64,000 nucleotides of DNA from Sporosalibacterium faouarense (GTDB lineage Bacteria > Bacillota > Clostridia > Tissierellales > VENL01). The first letter of the stretch is position 1; each line of letters starts with the position of its first letter. The notes below the pieces were generated by a model. That model saw only the letters and a program-made list of their open reading frames with translations. It searched no databases and was not told the origin of the DNA. The stretch covers positions 1-64,000 of the forward strand of contig NZ_JAETGO010000083.1 of the NCBI RefSeq assembly GCF_016765695.1, read 5' to 3'. The position numbers were made by a program, and so were the translations under genes. Shown here in pieces: positions 24,983 through 33,968 of this stretch.

Positions 24983-26047
24983 TCATTTATAGACTTTGTG
25001 AACATAGGGAGATGTCATTGCATTTAATGCAGCAACATAATCAAGTGTGAAGGAAATTTCATCCCCTACATCATATTCCTTCAAAGAATCTGTTATATCT
25101 ACTATTAGATGATCACTACTTCCGCCTAAGATAGAAATTTCTTTTTCTTCTGGCCACATCCAGTCTATATCAATATCTTGCTTTCCAATGGCACAAATAG
25201 CCCTTTTAATTATTCCTCTATCTTCGAAATATGGTTTTTTGCCAAATGCATCTTTCCCAATTTTTCCTATGGGCTTAGATGGCTTCTCCTTTACCTCAAC
25301 TATTTCTGTTACCAAACGAAATGCGTCTATATATGTATTGTCTATCCTAGTATTATTTATTTCTACAGTACCTAAAATAATAGAAGTCCCCAGTCTTAAC
25401 TGATTTATCTCCTTAGGCATATTTTTCTGCTGAATAAGACTCATACTACTGGAATTACCTCCTGATAATATATCTAAAGTGATTCCAAATTTTTCTTTTA
25501 TCTTAGTTTTTAAATTAACCAACTTGTTTAGATTTTTATCGCTTGGAATTACGCCACCAAAGCAGGACAAATTAGTTCCTAACCCAATAAGTTGTACTCC
25601 TTCAAGTTTAATGGTTTCCTCTACTACTTCCATTATTTCTTTTTCATTAAATATTCCTTCTCTAAGATCCCCTACATCAACCATAAGTATAATCTTATGA
25701 ATTTTATTTAGCGACTCTGCAGCTTCTGATAAAGCTCGTATTGTTTTTATTTCTGAGTTCAAAGAAATATCAGCCAGTTCTACTACTTTTAAAGCTTTAC
25801 TTATCATAGGTAATCTAAGTAGCATTTTAGTTGCTTTAATCTCCTGTATCATTTCTAGATTTTCAATTCTGGAATCGGCAATTATTTGTACCCCACCATC
25901 AAGCATTGCTTGAGCTATTTCCTTTGATCCGCAGGAAACCTTATTAACACCTACCACCTCTATATTAAACTCATTACATATTTCAGTTAATCGTCTTGAA
26001 TTATGCCTTATTTTATCAAGGAATATCTCTAGCCTAGGGTATGCCAT
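24983..26047 (-). CDS. Ornithine/alanine racemase-type PLP enzyme
   Basis: About 354 residues. Fold-type III PLP barrel; the Lys of VVGVNKVSCG (K36) should bind PLP. Overall layout (MAYPRLEIFLDKIRHNSRRL..., later GTNLSCFGGVIPSDKNL and LRLGTSIILGT) matches clostridial ornithine racemase and its YhfX/alanine-racemase-like relatives. A GTG three codons upstream lies inside the AGGAGG-type site, so ATG 26047 is the better start. The role is likely interconversion of D- and L-ornithine or another amino acid, feeding the operon's hydrolases and transporter. Ornithine racemase is known from amino-acid-fermenting clostridia; a broader-range racemase is the alternative. Confidence 0.82.
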   Translation of the reverse strand: MAYPRLEIFLDKIRHNSRRLTEICNEFNIEVVGVNKVSCGSKEIAQAMLDGGVQIIADSRIENLEMIQEIKATKMLLRLPMISKALKVVELADISLNSEIKTIRALSEAAESLNKIHKIILMVDVGDLREGIFNEKEIMEVVEETIKLEGVQLIGLGTNLSCFGGVIPSDKNLNKLVNLKTKIKEKFGITLDILSGGNSSSMSLIQQKNMPKEINQLRLGTSIILGTVEINNTRIDNTYIDAFRLVTEIVEVKEKPSKPIGKIGKDAFGKKPYFEDRGIIKRAICAIGKQDIDIDWMWPEEKEISILGGSSDHLIVDITDSLKEYDVGDEISFTLDYVAALNAMTSPYVHKVYK

Positions 26048-26082
26048 AATATACACCTCCCTACTTATATTAATTGAATTTT

Positions 26083-26112
26083 ATATAGACAGGGCAAAGG
26101 CCCTGCCTATAT
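26083..26112. terminator. Hairpin between M20 and racemase genes
   Basis: GC-rich stem (ACAGGGC / GCCCTGC with A/T extension) without a T-tract. It may slow polymerase or protect mRNA 3' ends inside the operon instead of ending transcription. Confidence 0.5.
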
Positions 26113-26119
26113 CTACTAA

Positions 26120-27313
26120 CTATTTCTGTATACCACAAAACTTAATTGCTATTTTTGTATATACCTCCACCATATTAATTAAATCCTTTATTGGAACTCT
26201 TTCATCCTTGGTATGAGAATAGGATATGTCTCCGGGGCCAACTACAACAGTAGGAATATTGGCGAAATTAGATAATAGGGCTGCATCCGTCCATCCTCTT
26301 TTCCTAGTTATATCAGGTTCTCTATTGATAACTTCCTTAAGGGCTTCTCTAGTAGCCATGACAATGGGTTCATCTGGTTGCGTCATCAAGTATAAATGAT
26401 CTAATGTTAGCATATTATTCTCCATTCTAACAATCTCAGCATCAAATTCTGGATCTTCCTCTTTTATACTATCTATGATGCTTTGATATTCATTTAAGAC
26501 TGATTCCACATCTTCACCTGGTATATATCTTCTATCTATCTTGATGGAACAGGAGTCTGCAACAGTACTAGGCTGACTTCCACCTTCTATCCTACCGAAG
26601 TTCATAACCGATGGTCCCATATATTCATTAAATCTATCTTTTAATTTAGGATATAGCTCTTCTTCAATCCTAGTTATAAGCTTTGCTGCCTTTGAGATAG
26701 CATTTATTCCTAAGTGGGGAACTCCTCCATGGGCTGCCTTACCTTTAATCTTAATTTCTAGCCACTCTAATCCTCTATGTCCAATTGCATATTCATAATT
26801 TGATGGCTCTCCTACTATTGCTCCATCAGCAGTTATTCCAGATTTAGCAAGATATTCAGTACCTTCGCTCTTCTCCTCTTCTCCAATTACCCCTGTGAAG
26901 ATTATATCTCCTTTCAGTTTAACTCCAGATTTCTTTATAGCTAGCATTGAAGTTATCATGCAAGCTAGTGCACCTTTCATATCGTTTGTTCCTCGACCCC
27001 ATATACAATCATCTCTTATTTCTGCTTTAAATGGGTCTATAGTCATGTTATAAGGGGGGACTGTATCAGTATGTCCATTGAATAATAGTGTTTTACCTGT
27101 ACCATCACCTCTTAAATATGCTATAACATTTTTCCGTTCTCCATCTACAGTTTGTAATTCAGCCTCTAGCTCATTTTCTATACAATAACTGTGAATATAC
27201 TCAGCTACTTCCTTTTCTCGATTTTTAATATCTTTATGACTAGGAATTTTTACTAGTTGCTGAGTTAGTTTAATTACTTCATCTTCTTCAAAATATTTAT
27301 TTGTATCTATCAA
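26120..27313 (-). CDS. M20 family deacylase/peptidase (ArgE/DapE type), second copy
   Basis: About 397 residues. LLFNGHTDTVPP, GRGTNDMKGALACM, GVIGEEEKSEG, GEPSNYE and GPGDISYSHTKDE carry the zinc ligands and the catalytic Glu in the same order as the paralogue at 17422. The upstream GTG (27322) sits within the ribosome site AGGGGGTGAT; the TTG at 27313 has better spacing, so I use it, with moderate certainty. It is paired with a YfcC permease directly upstream (27349), repeating the module seen at 16034-18612. Likely hydrolyses an imported N-acyl amino acid or dipeptide. Confidence 0.87.
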   Translation of the reverse strand: MIDTNKYFEEDEVIKLTQQLVKIPSHKDIKNREKEVAEYIHSYCIENELEAELQTVDGERKNVIAYLRGDGTGKTLLFNGHTDTVPPYNMTIDPFKAEIRDDCIWGRGTNDMKGALACMITSMLAIKKSGVKLKGDIIFTGVIGEEEKSEGTEYLAKSGITADGAIVGEPSNYEYAIGHRGLEWLEIKIKGKAAHGGVPHLGINAISKAAKLITRIEEELYPKLKDRFNEYMGPSVMNFGRIEGGSQPSTVADSCSIKIDRRYIPGEDVESVLNEYQSIIDSIKEEDPEFDAEIVRMENNMLTLDHLYLMTQPDEPIVMATREALKEVINREPDITRKRGWTDAALLSNFANIPTVVVGPGDISYSHTKDERVPIKDLINMVEVYTKIAIKFCGIQK

Positions 27314-27348
27314 ACATATCACCCCCTGGGAAAAATCTATAACTACTC

Positions 27349-28761
27349 CTAGAAAGGTCCGTAATTTATAATGTTAGCAATTATTAAGAAAGTTGCCCCT
27401 ACAACCAACCAAATGAGCATTAAAGGCCATAGGAATTTAACCCATTTTTCATAGTTGATTTTAGCTACAGAAAGAACTCCCATTAAAGCTGCAGAAGTTG
27501 GAATAATCGAGTTTGTAAATCCATCACCAAATTGATATGCCATAACAGCTGTTTGTCTAGTAACTCCTATTAAGTCAGCAAGAGGAGTCATAATAGGCAT
27601 AGTAGTCGCAGCCTGGCCGCTACCTGATGGAATAAAGAAGTTTATAACTACTTGAACTACATACATTCCAAGTACAGATATTGTTTTTGGCAGATTTTGA
27701 ATCATTAAAGCAAGACCATTGATAATTGAGTCAAGAATCATACCATCTTGCATAACCATTAATATACCTCTAGCAACACCAACAACTAATGCTCCAAATA
27801 CTATTGATTTGGCTCCAGTTACAAATTCTTGAGCTATTCTACTAGGTCCAAGTCCTCCTAAGAACCCACCAATAATACCCATTGCCAAGAATGCAGAACC
27901 TATTTCCGTAATGTACCATTCATATACAAATACTCCAAAGATTATACACGCAAAGCCTCCAACTATAGTTAATAAAACAAATATATGTCTAATAGTCATA
28001 TCTGGTATTTTGTCTAATTTAATAACTTTATGTTTTTCTTTTTCCTCTAATTCCGCAACTATACTTAATGATGGATTTTTCTTTACTTTATTTCCATATC
28101 TCATAACGTACAGTATAGTTACTATTAACATTACAGCTAAAATAGCAAATCTCATAGCTATCCCTGAAAATAGAGGTATTTCTGCTATACCTTGAGCAAC
28201 TCCTACGGTAAAAGGATTCATAAATCCTGATGTAAAGCCACAGGCTGCTCCTAGTGTAATCATGGCTGTACCAGTAATAGCATCATATCCTAGGGCCCTA
28301 GCTAGGGCTATTCCAATGGGAACAAATACAATTGCCTCCTCTGCCATTCCAAAGGTTCCACCGGCTATTGAAAATAAAATAATAAACAATGGAATCATTA
28401 ATATTTCTGCTCCCTTGAGCGCTAAAGCCATTCTACCAATCCCTGCTTCAATAGCACCTGTTCCAGTTATTATCTGGAAAGCACCCCCAACAATAAATAT
28501 AAAGAATACAATTCCAGCTGCATCTTTTAATCCATTTGGAATTGATTTAAATAGTCCAAAGAAACTTGTGGGATTTTGATCTACCTCATGAAAGGACGCT
28601 GGATCAACCACAGTTCTATCCGTATGAGGATCTACAACTCTATCAAATTCTCCTGCTGGAATAATATATGTCAAGATTGCCATTATCAAAATTACACTAA
28701 ACAGAATAACATAGGTATGTGGAATCTTAAATTTTTTCTTAACTTCCATTTTAGTCGTCAA
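27349..28761 (-). CDS. YfcC family permease (third of three)
   Basis: 470 residues, about 12 membrane helices. FKIPHTYVILFSVILIMAILTYIIPAGEFDR, PTSFFGLFKSIPNGL, PSGSGQAATTMPIMTP and YQFGDGFTNSIIPTSAALMG are the family blocks; the last differs from the other two copies (SIIPTSAALMG instead of ISPTSGYFMA), hinting at a different substrate. Starts at a TTG with AAAGGAGGG. First gene of an operon that continues with M20, racemase, D-aminoacylase-like, M20D and CoA-transferase genes, with the IclR gene 170 bases upstream on the same strand. Confidence 0.88.
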   Translation of the reverse strand: MTTKMEVKKKFKIPHTYVILFSVILIMAILTYIIPAGEFDRVVDPHTDRTVVDPASFHEVDQNPTSFFGLFKSIPNGLKDAAGIVFFIFIVGGAFQIITGTGAIEAGIGRMALALKGAEILMIPLFIILFSIAGGTFGMAEEAIVFVPIGIALARALGYDAITGTAMITLGAACGFTSGFMNPFTVGVAQGIAEIPLFSGIAMRFAILAVMLIVTILYVMRYGNKVKKNPSLSIVAELEEKEKHKVIKLDKIPDMTIRHIFVLLTIVGGFACIIFGVFVYEWYITEIGSAFLAMGIIGGFLGGLGPSRIAQEFVTGAKSIVFGALVVGVARGILMVMQDGMILDSIINGLALMIQNLPKTISVLGMYVVQVVINFFIPSGSGQAATTMPIMTPLADLIGVTRQTAVMAYQFGDGFTNSIIPTSAALMGVLSVAKINYEKWVKFLWPLMLIWLVVGATFLIIANIINYGPF

Positions 28762-28830
28762 ACTAAACCCTCCTTTAAATATCCCTTTAAATTTTATGTG
28801 CTTATAGTGTATAATAAATTTGTGTGTTTA

Positions 28831-28895
28831 GATAAGTAATTGAAAGAAGCCTTTATATCTGCCCAGATTTAAGCTTTTTTCAATTACTATCTTAT
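28831..28895. repeat. Interrupted inverted repeat between the IclR and YfcC genes
   Basis: Arms GATAAGTAATTGAAA and TTTCAATTACT-ATCTTATC, 11 perfect central bases each plus a partly paired inner AAGC/GCTT. It could form a long hairpin in the transcript that runs from the IclR gene into the operon. No T-tract, so processing or regulation is as likely as termination. Confidence 0.5.
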
Positions 28896-28929
28896 CCACC
28901 CTTTTCTTTTATCAATGGAATCACCTCCT

Positions 28930-29685
28930 CTATAGCATTATTTTACTTATTCTTTGTGCACCTTCGATTACTTTTTCCTTAATACTCTCTAACTCTTCAT
29001 CTAAAGTATTACTCTTTATAGATGCTGATCCTACACAAGCAACTACTTTCCCCTTTGAATTCCTTACAGGAGCACCAATTCCAATTGCTCCAACTAAGCT
29101 TTCTTCATCACTAATTGCATATCCATTCTTTCTAATCTTTTCATATTCCTCTAATAGTTCACTTGGATCTGTTATAGTATTAGGTGTCTTTTTATACAAA
29201 TCATATGAATACACTATTTCTTTTAGCCTACTTACTGGTTCAAAGAAGGCCATTATAGATTTACCATAAGCACCACAATGAATAGGATAATAGCTTCCTG
29301 GTCTATATCCAATTTTAATAGGCTGAAAGCTTTCTATTTCATATATATTAATAATTCTTTCTCCTTCTAAAATAGAGTAACCGATGGATTGTTGTGTTTC
29401 TTTGGCAACCCACTCTAAAATATGTTTGATTTGTTCAGTATTACTATCCTTACTTAAATAGCTAGTTCCAATGTGGTATGATGCAGGCCCTAAAGTATAC
29501 TTTTTACTTACTGGACTTTGGAGTATCATCATTTCATCCATTAGTGTTTTCAATATTCTATGAACTGTACTCCTGTTGATATTTAATCCTTCGCTTAGCT
29601 CTAATGCGGTCATCTTATAGGGCTCTTCACTTAATCTTTTCAGTATTTTTATCGCTTTTTCAATTGATGTAGTTTTGTCAGTCAA
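28930..29685 (-). CDS. IclR family transcriptional regulator
   Basis: 251 residues. Residues 1-65 are the winged helix (TTSIEKAIKILKRLSEEPYKMTALELSEGLNINRSTVHRILKTLMDE); the rest is the IclR effector-binding domain with the conserved YSYDLYKKTPNTITDPSELLEEYEKIRKNGYAISDEE and VGAIGIGAPVRNSKGKVVAC segments. These regulators sense small carbon acids. It stands just upstream of the amino-acid catabolic operon on the same strand and behind two palindromes, so it likely controls that operon and itself. The start has GGGGG about seven bases upstream (29690-29697). Confidence 0.9.
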   Translation of the reverse strand: MTDKTTSIEKAIKILKRLSEEPYKMTALELSEGLNINRSTVHRILKTLMDEMMILQSPVSKKYTLGPASYHIGTSYLSKDSNTEQIKHILEWVAKETQQSIGYSILEGERIINIYEIESFQPIKIGYRPGSYYPIHCGAYGKSIMAFFEPVSRLKEIVYSYDLYKKTPNTITDPSELLEEYEKIRKNGYAISDEESLVGAIGIGAPVRNSKGKVVACVGSASIKSNTLDEELESIKEKVIEGAQRISKIML

Positions 29686-29701
29686 TCTAAGTCCCCCTTA
29701 G

Positions 29702-29722
29702 TATGTTCATATATTGAACATA
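29702..29722. promoter_or_regulatory. IclR-type operator candidate
   Basis: TATGTTCA-N5-TGAACATA, 8-base perfect arms, 17 bases before the IclR start codon. TGTTCA-type palindromes of this size are typical for autoregulated IclR proteins. Confidence 0.6.
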
Positions 29723-29745
29723 TGTTTGTTGTTTGAACTATTAAA

Positions 29746-29770
29746 AATATTCTACATTTGATAGAATATT
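29746..29770. promoter_or_regulatory. Second palindrome upstream of the IclR gene
   Basis: AATATTCTA-N7-TAGAATATT, perfect 9-base arms. A half-copy (TAGAATATTT) follows near 29790. Could be a second operator or a promoter-associated site. Confidence 0.45.
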
Positions 29771-29891
29771 CCTTCTTTATTTTTATAATTTTTAGAATAT
29801 TTTGCATTTTATATTTATACTTGTATATTATAAAAATATTTCAAAATAATCATTTTTAGTACAATTTTATTCAAATATAAGTTTATTTATA

Positions 29892-29919
29892 AAAAAATCC
29901 TCTAGCTAGAGGATTTTTT
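29892..29919. terminator. Terminator overlapping the end of the RibD-like gene
   Basis: Perfect palindrome AAAAAATCCTCTAG/CTAGAGGATTTTTT. The stop codon of the RibD-like gene (29902-29904) lies inside the stem. Works in both directions by its symmetry. Confidence 0.85.
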
Positions 29920-30864
29920 ATAGTCTATTTTTTGTCTTGTATAAAGAAAACTTGATCTATGTATATGTATAGATAATATTTCAGTAGCAGGAAAGTCTTT
30001 ATAGGAAAAAGCTTGATTTCTCCCTAAAGTAAATTCTCCACCAGCGTAAATACCAGAATAATTCATAAAGGCCTCGTCTAGCTTTTTTTCTTGCATAAGT
30101 ACATACATAAAGGTTGGTGACTCTATTAATAAACGATGAATTCCCATGCTTCTAAAGATATTTAATGTATGGGTAAGGTTAATTTTATTTCCATTACCAG
30201 TTACTACAAAAACTATTTTATTTTTGTCTAAAATACGCTTTTGAGTTATATTCTTAGCTTCATATTTATCTCTTAAAACTAGATATTCCCTATTAAGCTT
30301 GTGAGAAATATTATTAAATCCTTCAGGACTTGTGGCAATGCAAATAGGTACTTCTTTATTCTTAAATATTATATGATCTAATGGAACTCCTGTCCCCTTT
30401 CTAGTCACAATAATATTCCAAGGTATTTTCTCCTTCTTCCCTAGGATAGATATTCTATCCTCTGCTAACTCTTGATCATAAATATGACCGGTTATATTTT
30501 CTTCTACCTGGAGGGTTTTAGCCCCAAATATAATTCCATCAGCATAAGTTCTCAATATATTTAATATCCATAAATCCGCTAATCCTCCATCAGGATCTAA
30601 ATAATTCCCTTTAGATATTGCTGAGCTTTTATTTTCATCTTCAAATGCTGATTTCCCATCTAATGTCAATACCATTGAGCTATAAATATATGGTCTATCC
30701 TTATGGGATTTTGGGAAATATATAGGCCCATAGCCATCTATAATTTTTCTAGGAATATTTGTTTCAAAAGAAGATTTTTTTATTGTACATAATCTATCAT
30801 TATTCTTATATACAGGTGTTAATCTGATTTTATCTACAGGAAATTCTATTGTAGGAAGTGTCAT
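29902..30864 (-). CDS. RibD C-terminal-like (pyrimidine/dihydrofolate) reductase family protein
   Basis: 320 residues. IYSSMVLTLDGKSA near residue 60-75 is the nucleotide/substrate segment of RibD-C/dihydrofolate reductase-like enzymes; ADGIIFGAKTLQVE and HRLLIESPTFMYVLMQEKKLDEAFMNYSGIYAGG match later blocks (in RibD: the GG-containing HxLLxEgG and DE segments). The deaminase domain of RibD is absent, and no riboflavin genes are nearby, so it is probably a stand-alone NADPH-dependent reductase of unknown substrate. AGGAG before the ATG. Its extra 50-residue N-terminus is unusual. Its 3' end forms part of a terminator. Confidence 0.8.
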   Translation of the reverse strand: MTLPTIEFPVDKIRLTPVYKNNDRLCTIKKSSFETNIPRKIIDGYGPIYFPKSHKDRPYIYSSMVLTLDGKSAFEDENKSSAISKGNYLDPDGGLADLWILNILRTYADGIIFGAKTLQVEENITGHIYDQELAEDRISILGKKEKIPWNIIVTRKGTGVPLDHIIFKNKEVPICIATSPEGFNNISHKLNREYLVLRDKYEAKNITQKRILDKNKIVFVVTGNGNKINLTHTLNIFRSMGIHRLLIESPTFMYVLMQEKKLDEAFMNYSGIYAGGEFTLGRNQAFSYKDFPATEILSIHIHRSSFLYTRQKIDYKKSSS

Positions 30865-31189
30865 ATTTTACTCCTTTCTTTAACTTCTGTTTCTTTATTA
30901 ATGCTTTATATAATTTCTCTATACCCTATTATCCCTCATATTATTATTTTCATTAAGAATAAAATTTAGAATCACAATGATTACTAAAAATTAAGGTGTT
31001 ATTGGTAATTCTATACTAATTATATCATCATTATTATACTTCTATTTAGGCACTTTATTTTTTAGTCATTAATATTTATCATCAGTGATACTTATAAGAT
31101 AGTCCTAGTCTATTTAATCTTTCTAATAAAAATAAAGAATCCCTACTTTCACCACTAATAGTAGAGATTTTTTATTCAGATTAGAAAAA
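30865..31189. other. Intergenic region, AT-rich
   Basis: 325 bases between the RibD-like and patatin genes. I see a terminator hairpin at 31127-31169 and otherwise no coding or regulatory pattern. Confidence 0.5.
31127..31169 (-). terminator. Terminator after the patatin-like gene
   Basis: AATCTCTACT / AGTAGGGATT arms on the minus strand with a 12-base loop, followed by CTTTATTTTTA. Confidence 0.65.
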
Positions 31190-32047
31190 CTATTTATATA
31201 TTACCTTAAGAATACTATCCATATTATCCTTTGCTGCCTTATATCCCCTATCAACACACTCCTTAATCCTATCAAACTCCATGAGCCCTACATCATGTAT
31301 ATGAGGATTAATTATTAAATCAGCACCGGTATTCATTAGTCTTGTAATCTGATATTGCATTATATCTAAGCTTTGATTACCAATCTCAATTATATTATCT
31401 ATATCTTTTCTCAATTTTCCGCAATATCCTAAATTTACGCCAATTACTTTTTTAGCTCCCATTTGCTTAAGTACGCTTACTGGCAAACTATCGGTTACAC
31501 CACCATCTGCTAGTCTAATTCCATTAAACATTTTTGTTTGAAAGATCACTGGTATTGATATACTAATTCCAACAGCTTTATAAAGCTCTATATCATCATA
31601 GTATTTACTGTATTTATCATCAATAAGTCCTTTCTTATTATTTACAAAATATACTGTTTGACCATTATTGACATTAACTCCAGCAAGGGCAATGGGAATA
31701 CAACTATCATTTATATGTTTTTCTTTAGTCCATTCCTTTAAGAGCTTCTCAATCCTTTTACCTTTTATAATACCATCAATAGAGGGTTCCTTGCCAATCA
31801 ACAAGCAAAAAATTCCTTTTATAATTCCTAAAATATCCGGATCATAGGCTTTTTTATTTAAAACAGTTACCAATTTCTCCATTTCTTCTGGTGAATATCC
31901 GCAACTATAGAGACCTGCAATTATACTACCTGCACTTGTCCCTGATATCCATGATGGATATAAATCCCTTTCTTTTAGAGCCTTCAATACACCTATATGA
32001 GCAGCTCCTCTAAGTCCTCCTCCAGATAACGCTAATCCGAATTCCAT
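31190..32047 (-). CDS. Patatin-like phospholipase (RssA/YlbK type)
   Basis: 285 residues. GLALSGGGLRG (oxyanion loop), GTSAGS with nucleophile Ser38, and the ADGGVTDSLP dyad Asp are all present, so an active acyl hydrolase is expected. It has no signal peptide and acts in the cytoplasm or at the membrane face. Bacterial patatins of this short kind cleave phospholipids or other esters; the physiological role is usually unknown. GGGGATT before the ATG. Next gene upstream is the SRAP protein; no obvious functional link. Confidence 0.9.
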   Translation of the reverse strand: MEFGLALSGGGLRGAAHIGVLKALKERDLYPSWISGTSAGSIIAGLYSCGYSPEEMEKLVTVLNKKAYDPDILGIIKGIFCLLIGKEPSIDGIIKGKRIEKLLKEWTKEKHINDSCIPIALAGVNVNNGQTVYFVNNKKGLIDDKYSKYYDDIELYKAVGISISIPVIFQTKMFNGIRLADGGVTDSLPVSVLKQMGAKKVIGVNLGYCGKLRKDIDNIIEIGNQSLDIMQYQITRLMNTGADLIINPHIHDVGLMEFDRIKECVDRGYKAAKDNMDSILKVIYK

Positions 32048-32125
32048 AATAATCCCCCATTTTTTACTATTACTAATTACATTATATGTAGTAAAAGGGA
32101 CTCTTGATAACTTATATTTACTTCC

Positions 32126-32713
32126 TTAGCTAATAATAATATCATCATATGGTTTTAGTAGACTTTTTAAAACTCCAATATCTCTACTATTTTCATCAAG
32201 CCATATATCCTCATCTTCTTTTTTCAATATAACAGGCATTCTATTATGAATCCTTTCAATATCTTTAGATGGTGTTGTTGTTATAATAGTAAATGCTTCA
32301 TAATCTCTTCCATTCTTATCTTTAAATGTATTATATATTCCTGCAAAAGAAAAAATTTTAGCATTATCTAGAAAGATTTGATGCTTAATACTCTTTCCAT
32401 TCACTTTCTCCCATTCATAAAATCCAGTAGCTGGAATTAAACATCTTTTATTTAAGAAAGAATACTTAAAAGTTGGCTTAAAATCAACTGTTTCACCTCT
32501 AGCATTAATTATAAGCCTCTTTGCATAAGAAGGATTGAATCCCCAACTTAACATTTTTATTTGTCTCTCGCCTTTATCCAATACAACAGGTACTTTATTA
32601 GACGGAAATATCTCATTCATTGGAGAAAAACTAATTTGAATATCATTATCATTTAATCTATATCTAGCTAATAAGGTTTTTAAATCAATTGCTAGTAAAT
32701 ATCTACCACACAT
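32126..32713 (-). CDS. SRAP (YedK/HMCES) abasic-site-processing protein
   Basis: 195 residues. MCGRY places the catalytic Cys2 at the N-terminus once Met is removed; WGFNPS, NARGETV, RCLIPATGFYEWEK and HNRMPVIL hold the DNA-binding and catalytic Asn, Glu and His of the family. SRAP proteins form a thiazolidine crosslink with abasic sites in single-stranded DNA and shield them from cleavage. AAGGAAGGTGA before the ATG. Often SOS-associated, but I see no LexA box here. Confidence 0.93.
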   Translation of the reverse strand: MCGRYLLAIDLKTLLARYRLNDNDIQISFSPMNEIFPSNKVPVVLDKGERQIKMLSWGFNPSYAKRLIINARGETVDFKPTFKYSFLNKRCLIPATGFYEWEKVNGKSIKHQIFLDNAKIFSFAGIYNTFKDKNGRDYEAFTIITTTPSKDIERIHNRMPVILKKEDEDIWLDENSRDIGVLKSLLKPYDDIIIS

Positions 32714-32789
32714 ACTGTCACCTTCCTTTGTTGTTCTATAATCTTTTGTACCTTTAGAGATGAATATGATTATTTTCCAAATTATCTAT

Positions 32790-32819
32790 AAAAAACACCC
32801 CAAGTAATAAGCTTGGGGC
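32790..32819 (-). terminator. Terminator after the YbjQ gene
   Basis: CCCCAAG/CTTGGGG stem with 7-base loop, followed on the minus strand by TGTTTTTTAT. Confidence 0.88.
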
Positions 32820-32833
32820 TCAGAAATTTTATC

Positions 32834-33154
32834 TTATTCAATAACTACCGCAGTACCAGAAGCTGTTACCATAATCATATTCCCACTTTGACCTAATACC
32901 TCATAATCTATATCTACACCTACTACAGCATTAGCTCCCAAAGCAGCTGCCCTTTGTTCCATTTCCCTTATAGCATTTTCTCTAGCCTCTATAAGCTCAC
33001 CTTCATATGATTTAGAACGTCCGCCAAAGAAGTTAGTAAGTCCAGCTGCAAAGTCCTTTATAAAATCCATACCTGATATTACTTCACCAAAAACAATTTC
33101 TCTGTATTCAACAATCTTTCTTCCTTCAATAGTTGGTGTTGTTGTTGAAATCAT
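32834..33154 (-). CDS. YbjQ family (UPF0145) protein
   Basis: 106 residues from the second ATG of the pair at 33160/33154; GGAGAG has proper spacing for 33154 only. Longer frames upstream lack a ribosome site. Conserved blocks: [39 protein letters not shown] and [32 protein letters not shown]. The family forms homo-pentamers with a dodecin-like beta-alpha fold and is sometimes called heavy-metal-binding domain, without proven function. Length equals the family norm (103-108). Confidence 0.9.
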   Translation of the reverse strand: MISTTTPTIEGRKIVEYREIVFGEVISGMDFIKDFAAGLTNFFGGRSKSYEGELIEARENAIREMEQRAAALGANAVVGVDIDYEVLGQSGNMIMVTASGTAVVIE

Positions 33155-33440
33155 ATTCATCTCTCCATTTCTATGTAATTTTTCCACTTTATAGTATATT
33201 AACATTCTATCATATTTTATTCAATAATGATTTCTAAGATTTTTTAATATGTGATTATTTTATCATTGTCAGCTAAATAATTTATAGCTTCATCTTTATT
33301 TTAATAGACTTAATAGTGATTTATTCACCCTTTAGCTTATATATGCATAGTATAAATATACTATAGATATGGTTATACTTTTGAAGTGAAATCAGCTTTT
33401 ATGTTAACAATGGAAATGCCATTTTAAAAAATTCTATACA

Positions 33441-33520
33441 AGTTAAGTTTTAAATACTAACTATCCGCAAGTTAATATTTAAATCTTAACTGTTGAGAAG
33501 TTATTATTTAAAGATATACT
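33441..33520. promoter_or_regulatory. Array of three 22-base palindromic sites with 29-base spacing
   Basis: Sites at 33441-33462, 33470-33491 and 33499-33520 share the pattern AGTTAN3TTTAAAN3TAACT; the third is more degenerate. Centres are exactly 29 bases apart. They lie between the YbjQ gene and the plus-strand SatD-like gene, just upstream of the latter's start region. Such even spacing suggests co-operative binding of a dimeric regulator. The HTH-bearing SatD protein at 34783 is a candidate binder; this is inference. Confidence 0.6.
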
Positions 33521-33569
33521 TTGTTTAGCTTAACTCTAGTTATTTATTTTAGTATACTAGGAGGGCATT

Positions 33570-33968
33570 ATGAATTATTACACTATTATATGTGATATTA
33601 AATCATCAAAAACAATTGAAAATAGAGAAGAACTGCAATATAAAATAATAGACATGCTAAAGGACACTAATAATACCTTTAAAGATATCATAGCATCTCC
33701 TTTTCTTATAACAATAGGAGATGAATGGCAGGGTTTATTAAAGTATCCTTGTGATTATTTTGAGGTTATACATTTTTTTAAAAAAAATTTAAATGGAGTA
33801 AAGTTCTATACAGGCATAGGAGTAGGATCTATTCGTATTCATAATTTTGAATTAACAGTGAACCAGTTAGATGGACCTTCTTTTTATAGAGCTAGAGAAG
33901 CAATTAATTTAGCTAAATCTAAAAACTCTCCTCTGACTATTTTATTTGATAGCTGGAATGATTTTTAA
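33570..33968 (+). CDS. SatD-like protein, N-terminal domain only
   Basis: 132 residues, AGGAGG before the ATG. It matches the first half of the SatD protein at 34783-35565: an N-terminal CDIKSSKTIENR (INMDIVKSRDIINR in the other), then ITIGDEWQGLLKYP, GIGVGSI and LDGPSFYRAREAINLAK. The GDEW motif with an earlier Asp recalls the metal-binding layout of palm-type nucleotidyl cyclases and GGDEF domains, so a nucleotide-related role is possible but unproven. It lacks the C-terminal HTH of its paralogue. Its last 27 bases overlap the end of the converging DUF3307 gene. Preceded by the palindrome array at 33441-33520. Confidence 0.8.
   Translation: MNYYTIICDIKSSKTIENREELQYKIIDMLKDTNNTFKDIIASPFLITIGDEWQGLLKYPCDYFEVIHFFKKNLNGVKFYTGIGVGSIRIHNFELTVNQLDGPSFYRAREAINLAKSKNSPLTILFDSWNDF

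Noticed and set aside
25178-25403. Two overlapping plus-strand frames within the racemase gene
   Set aside because: Shadows of the racemase; no ribosome sites, and the minus-strand protein is clearly conserved in type.
33441-33520. Three evenly spaced palindromes considered as a CRISPR-like array
   Set aside because: Spacers are only 7 bases, repeats are imperfect palindromes in a promoter position; operator sites fit better.
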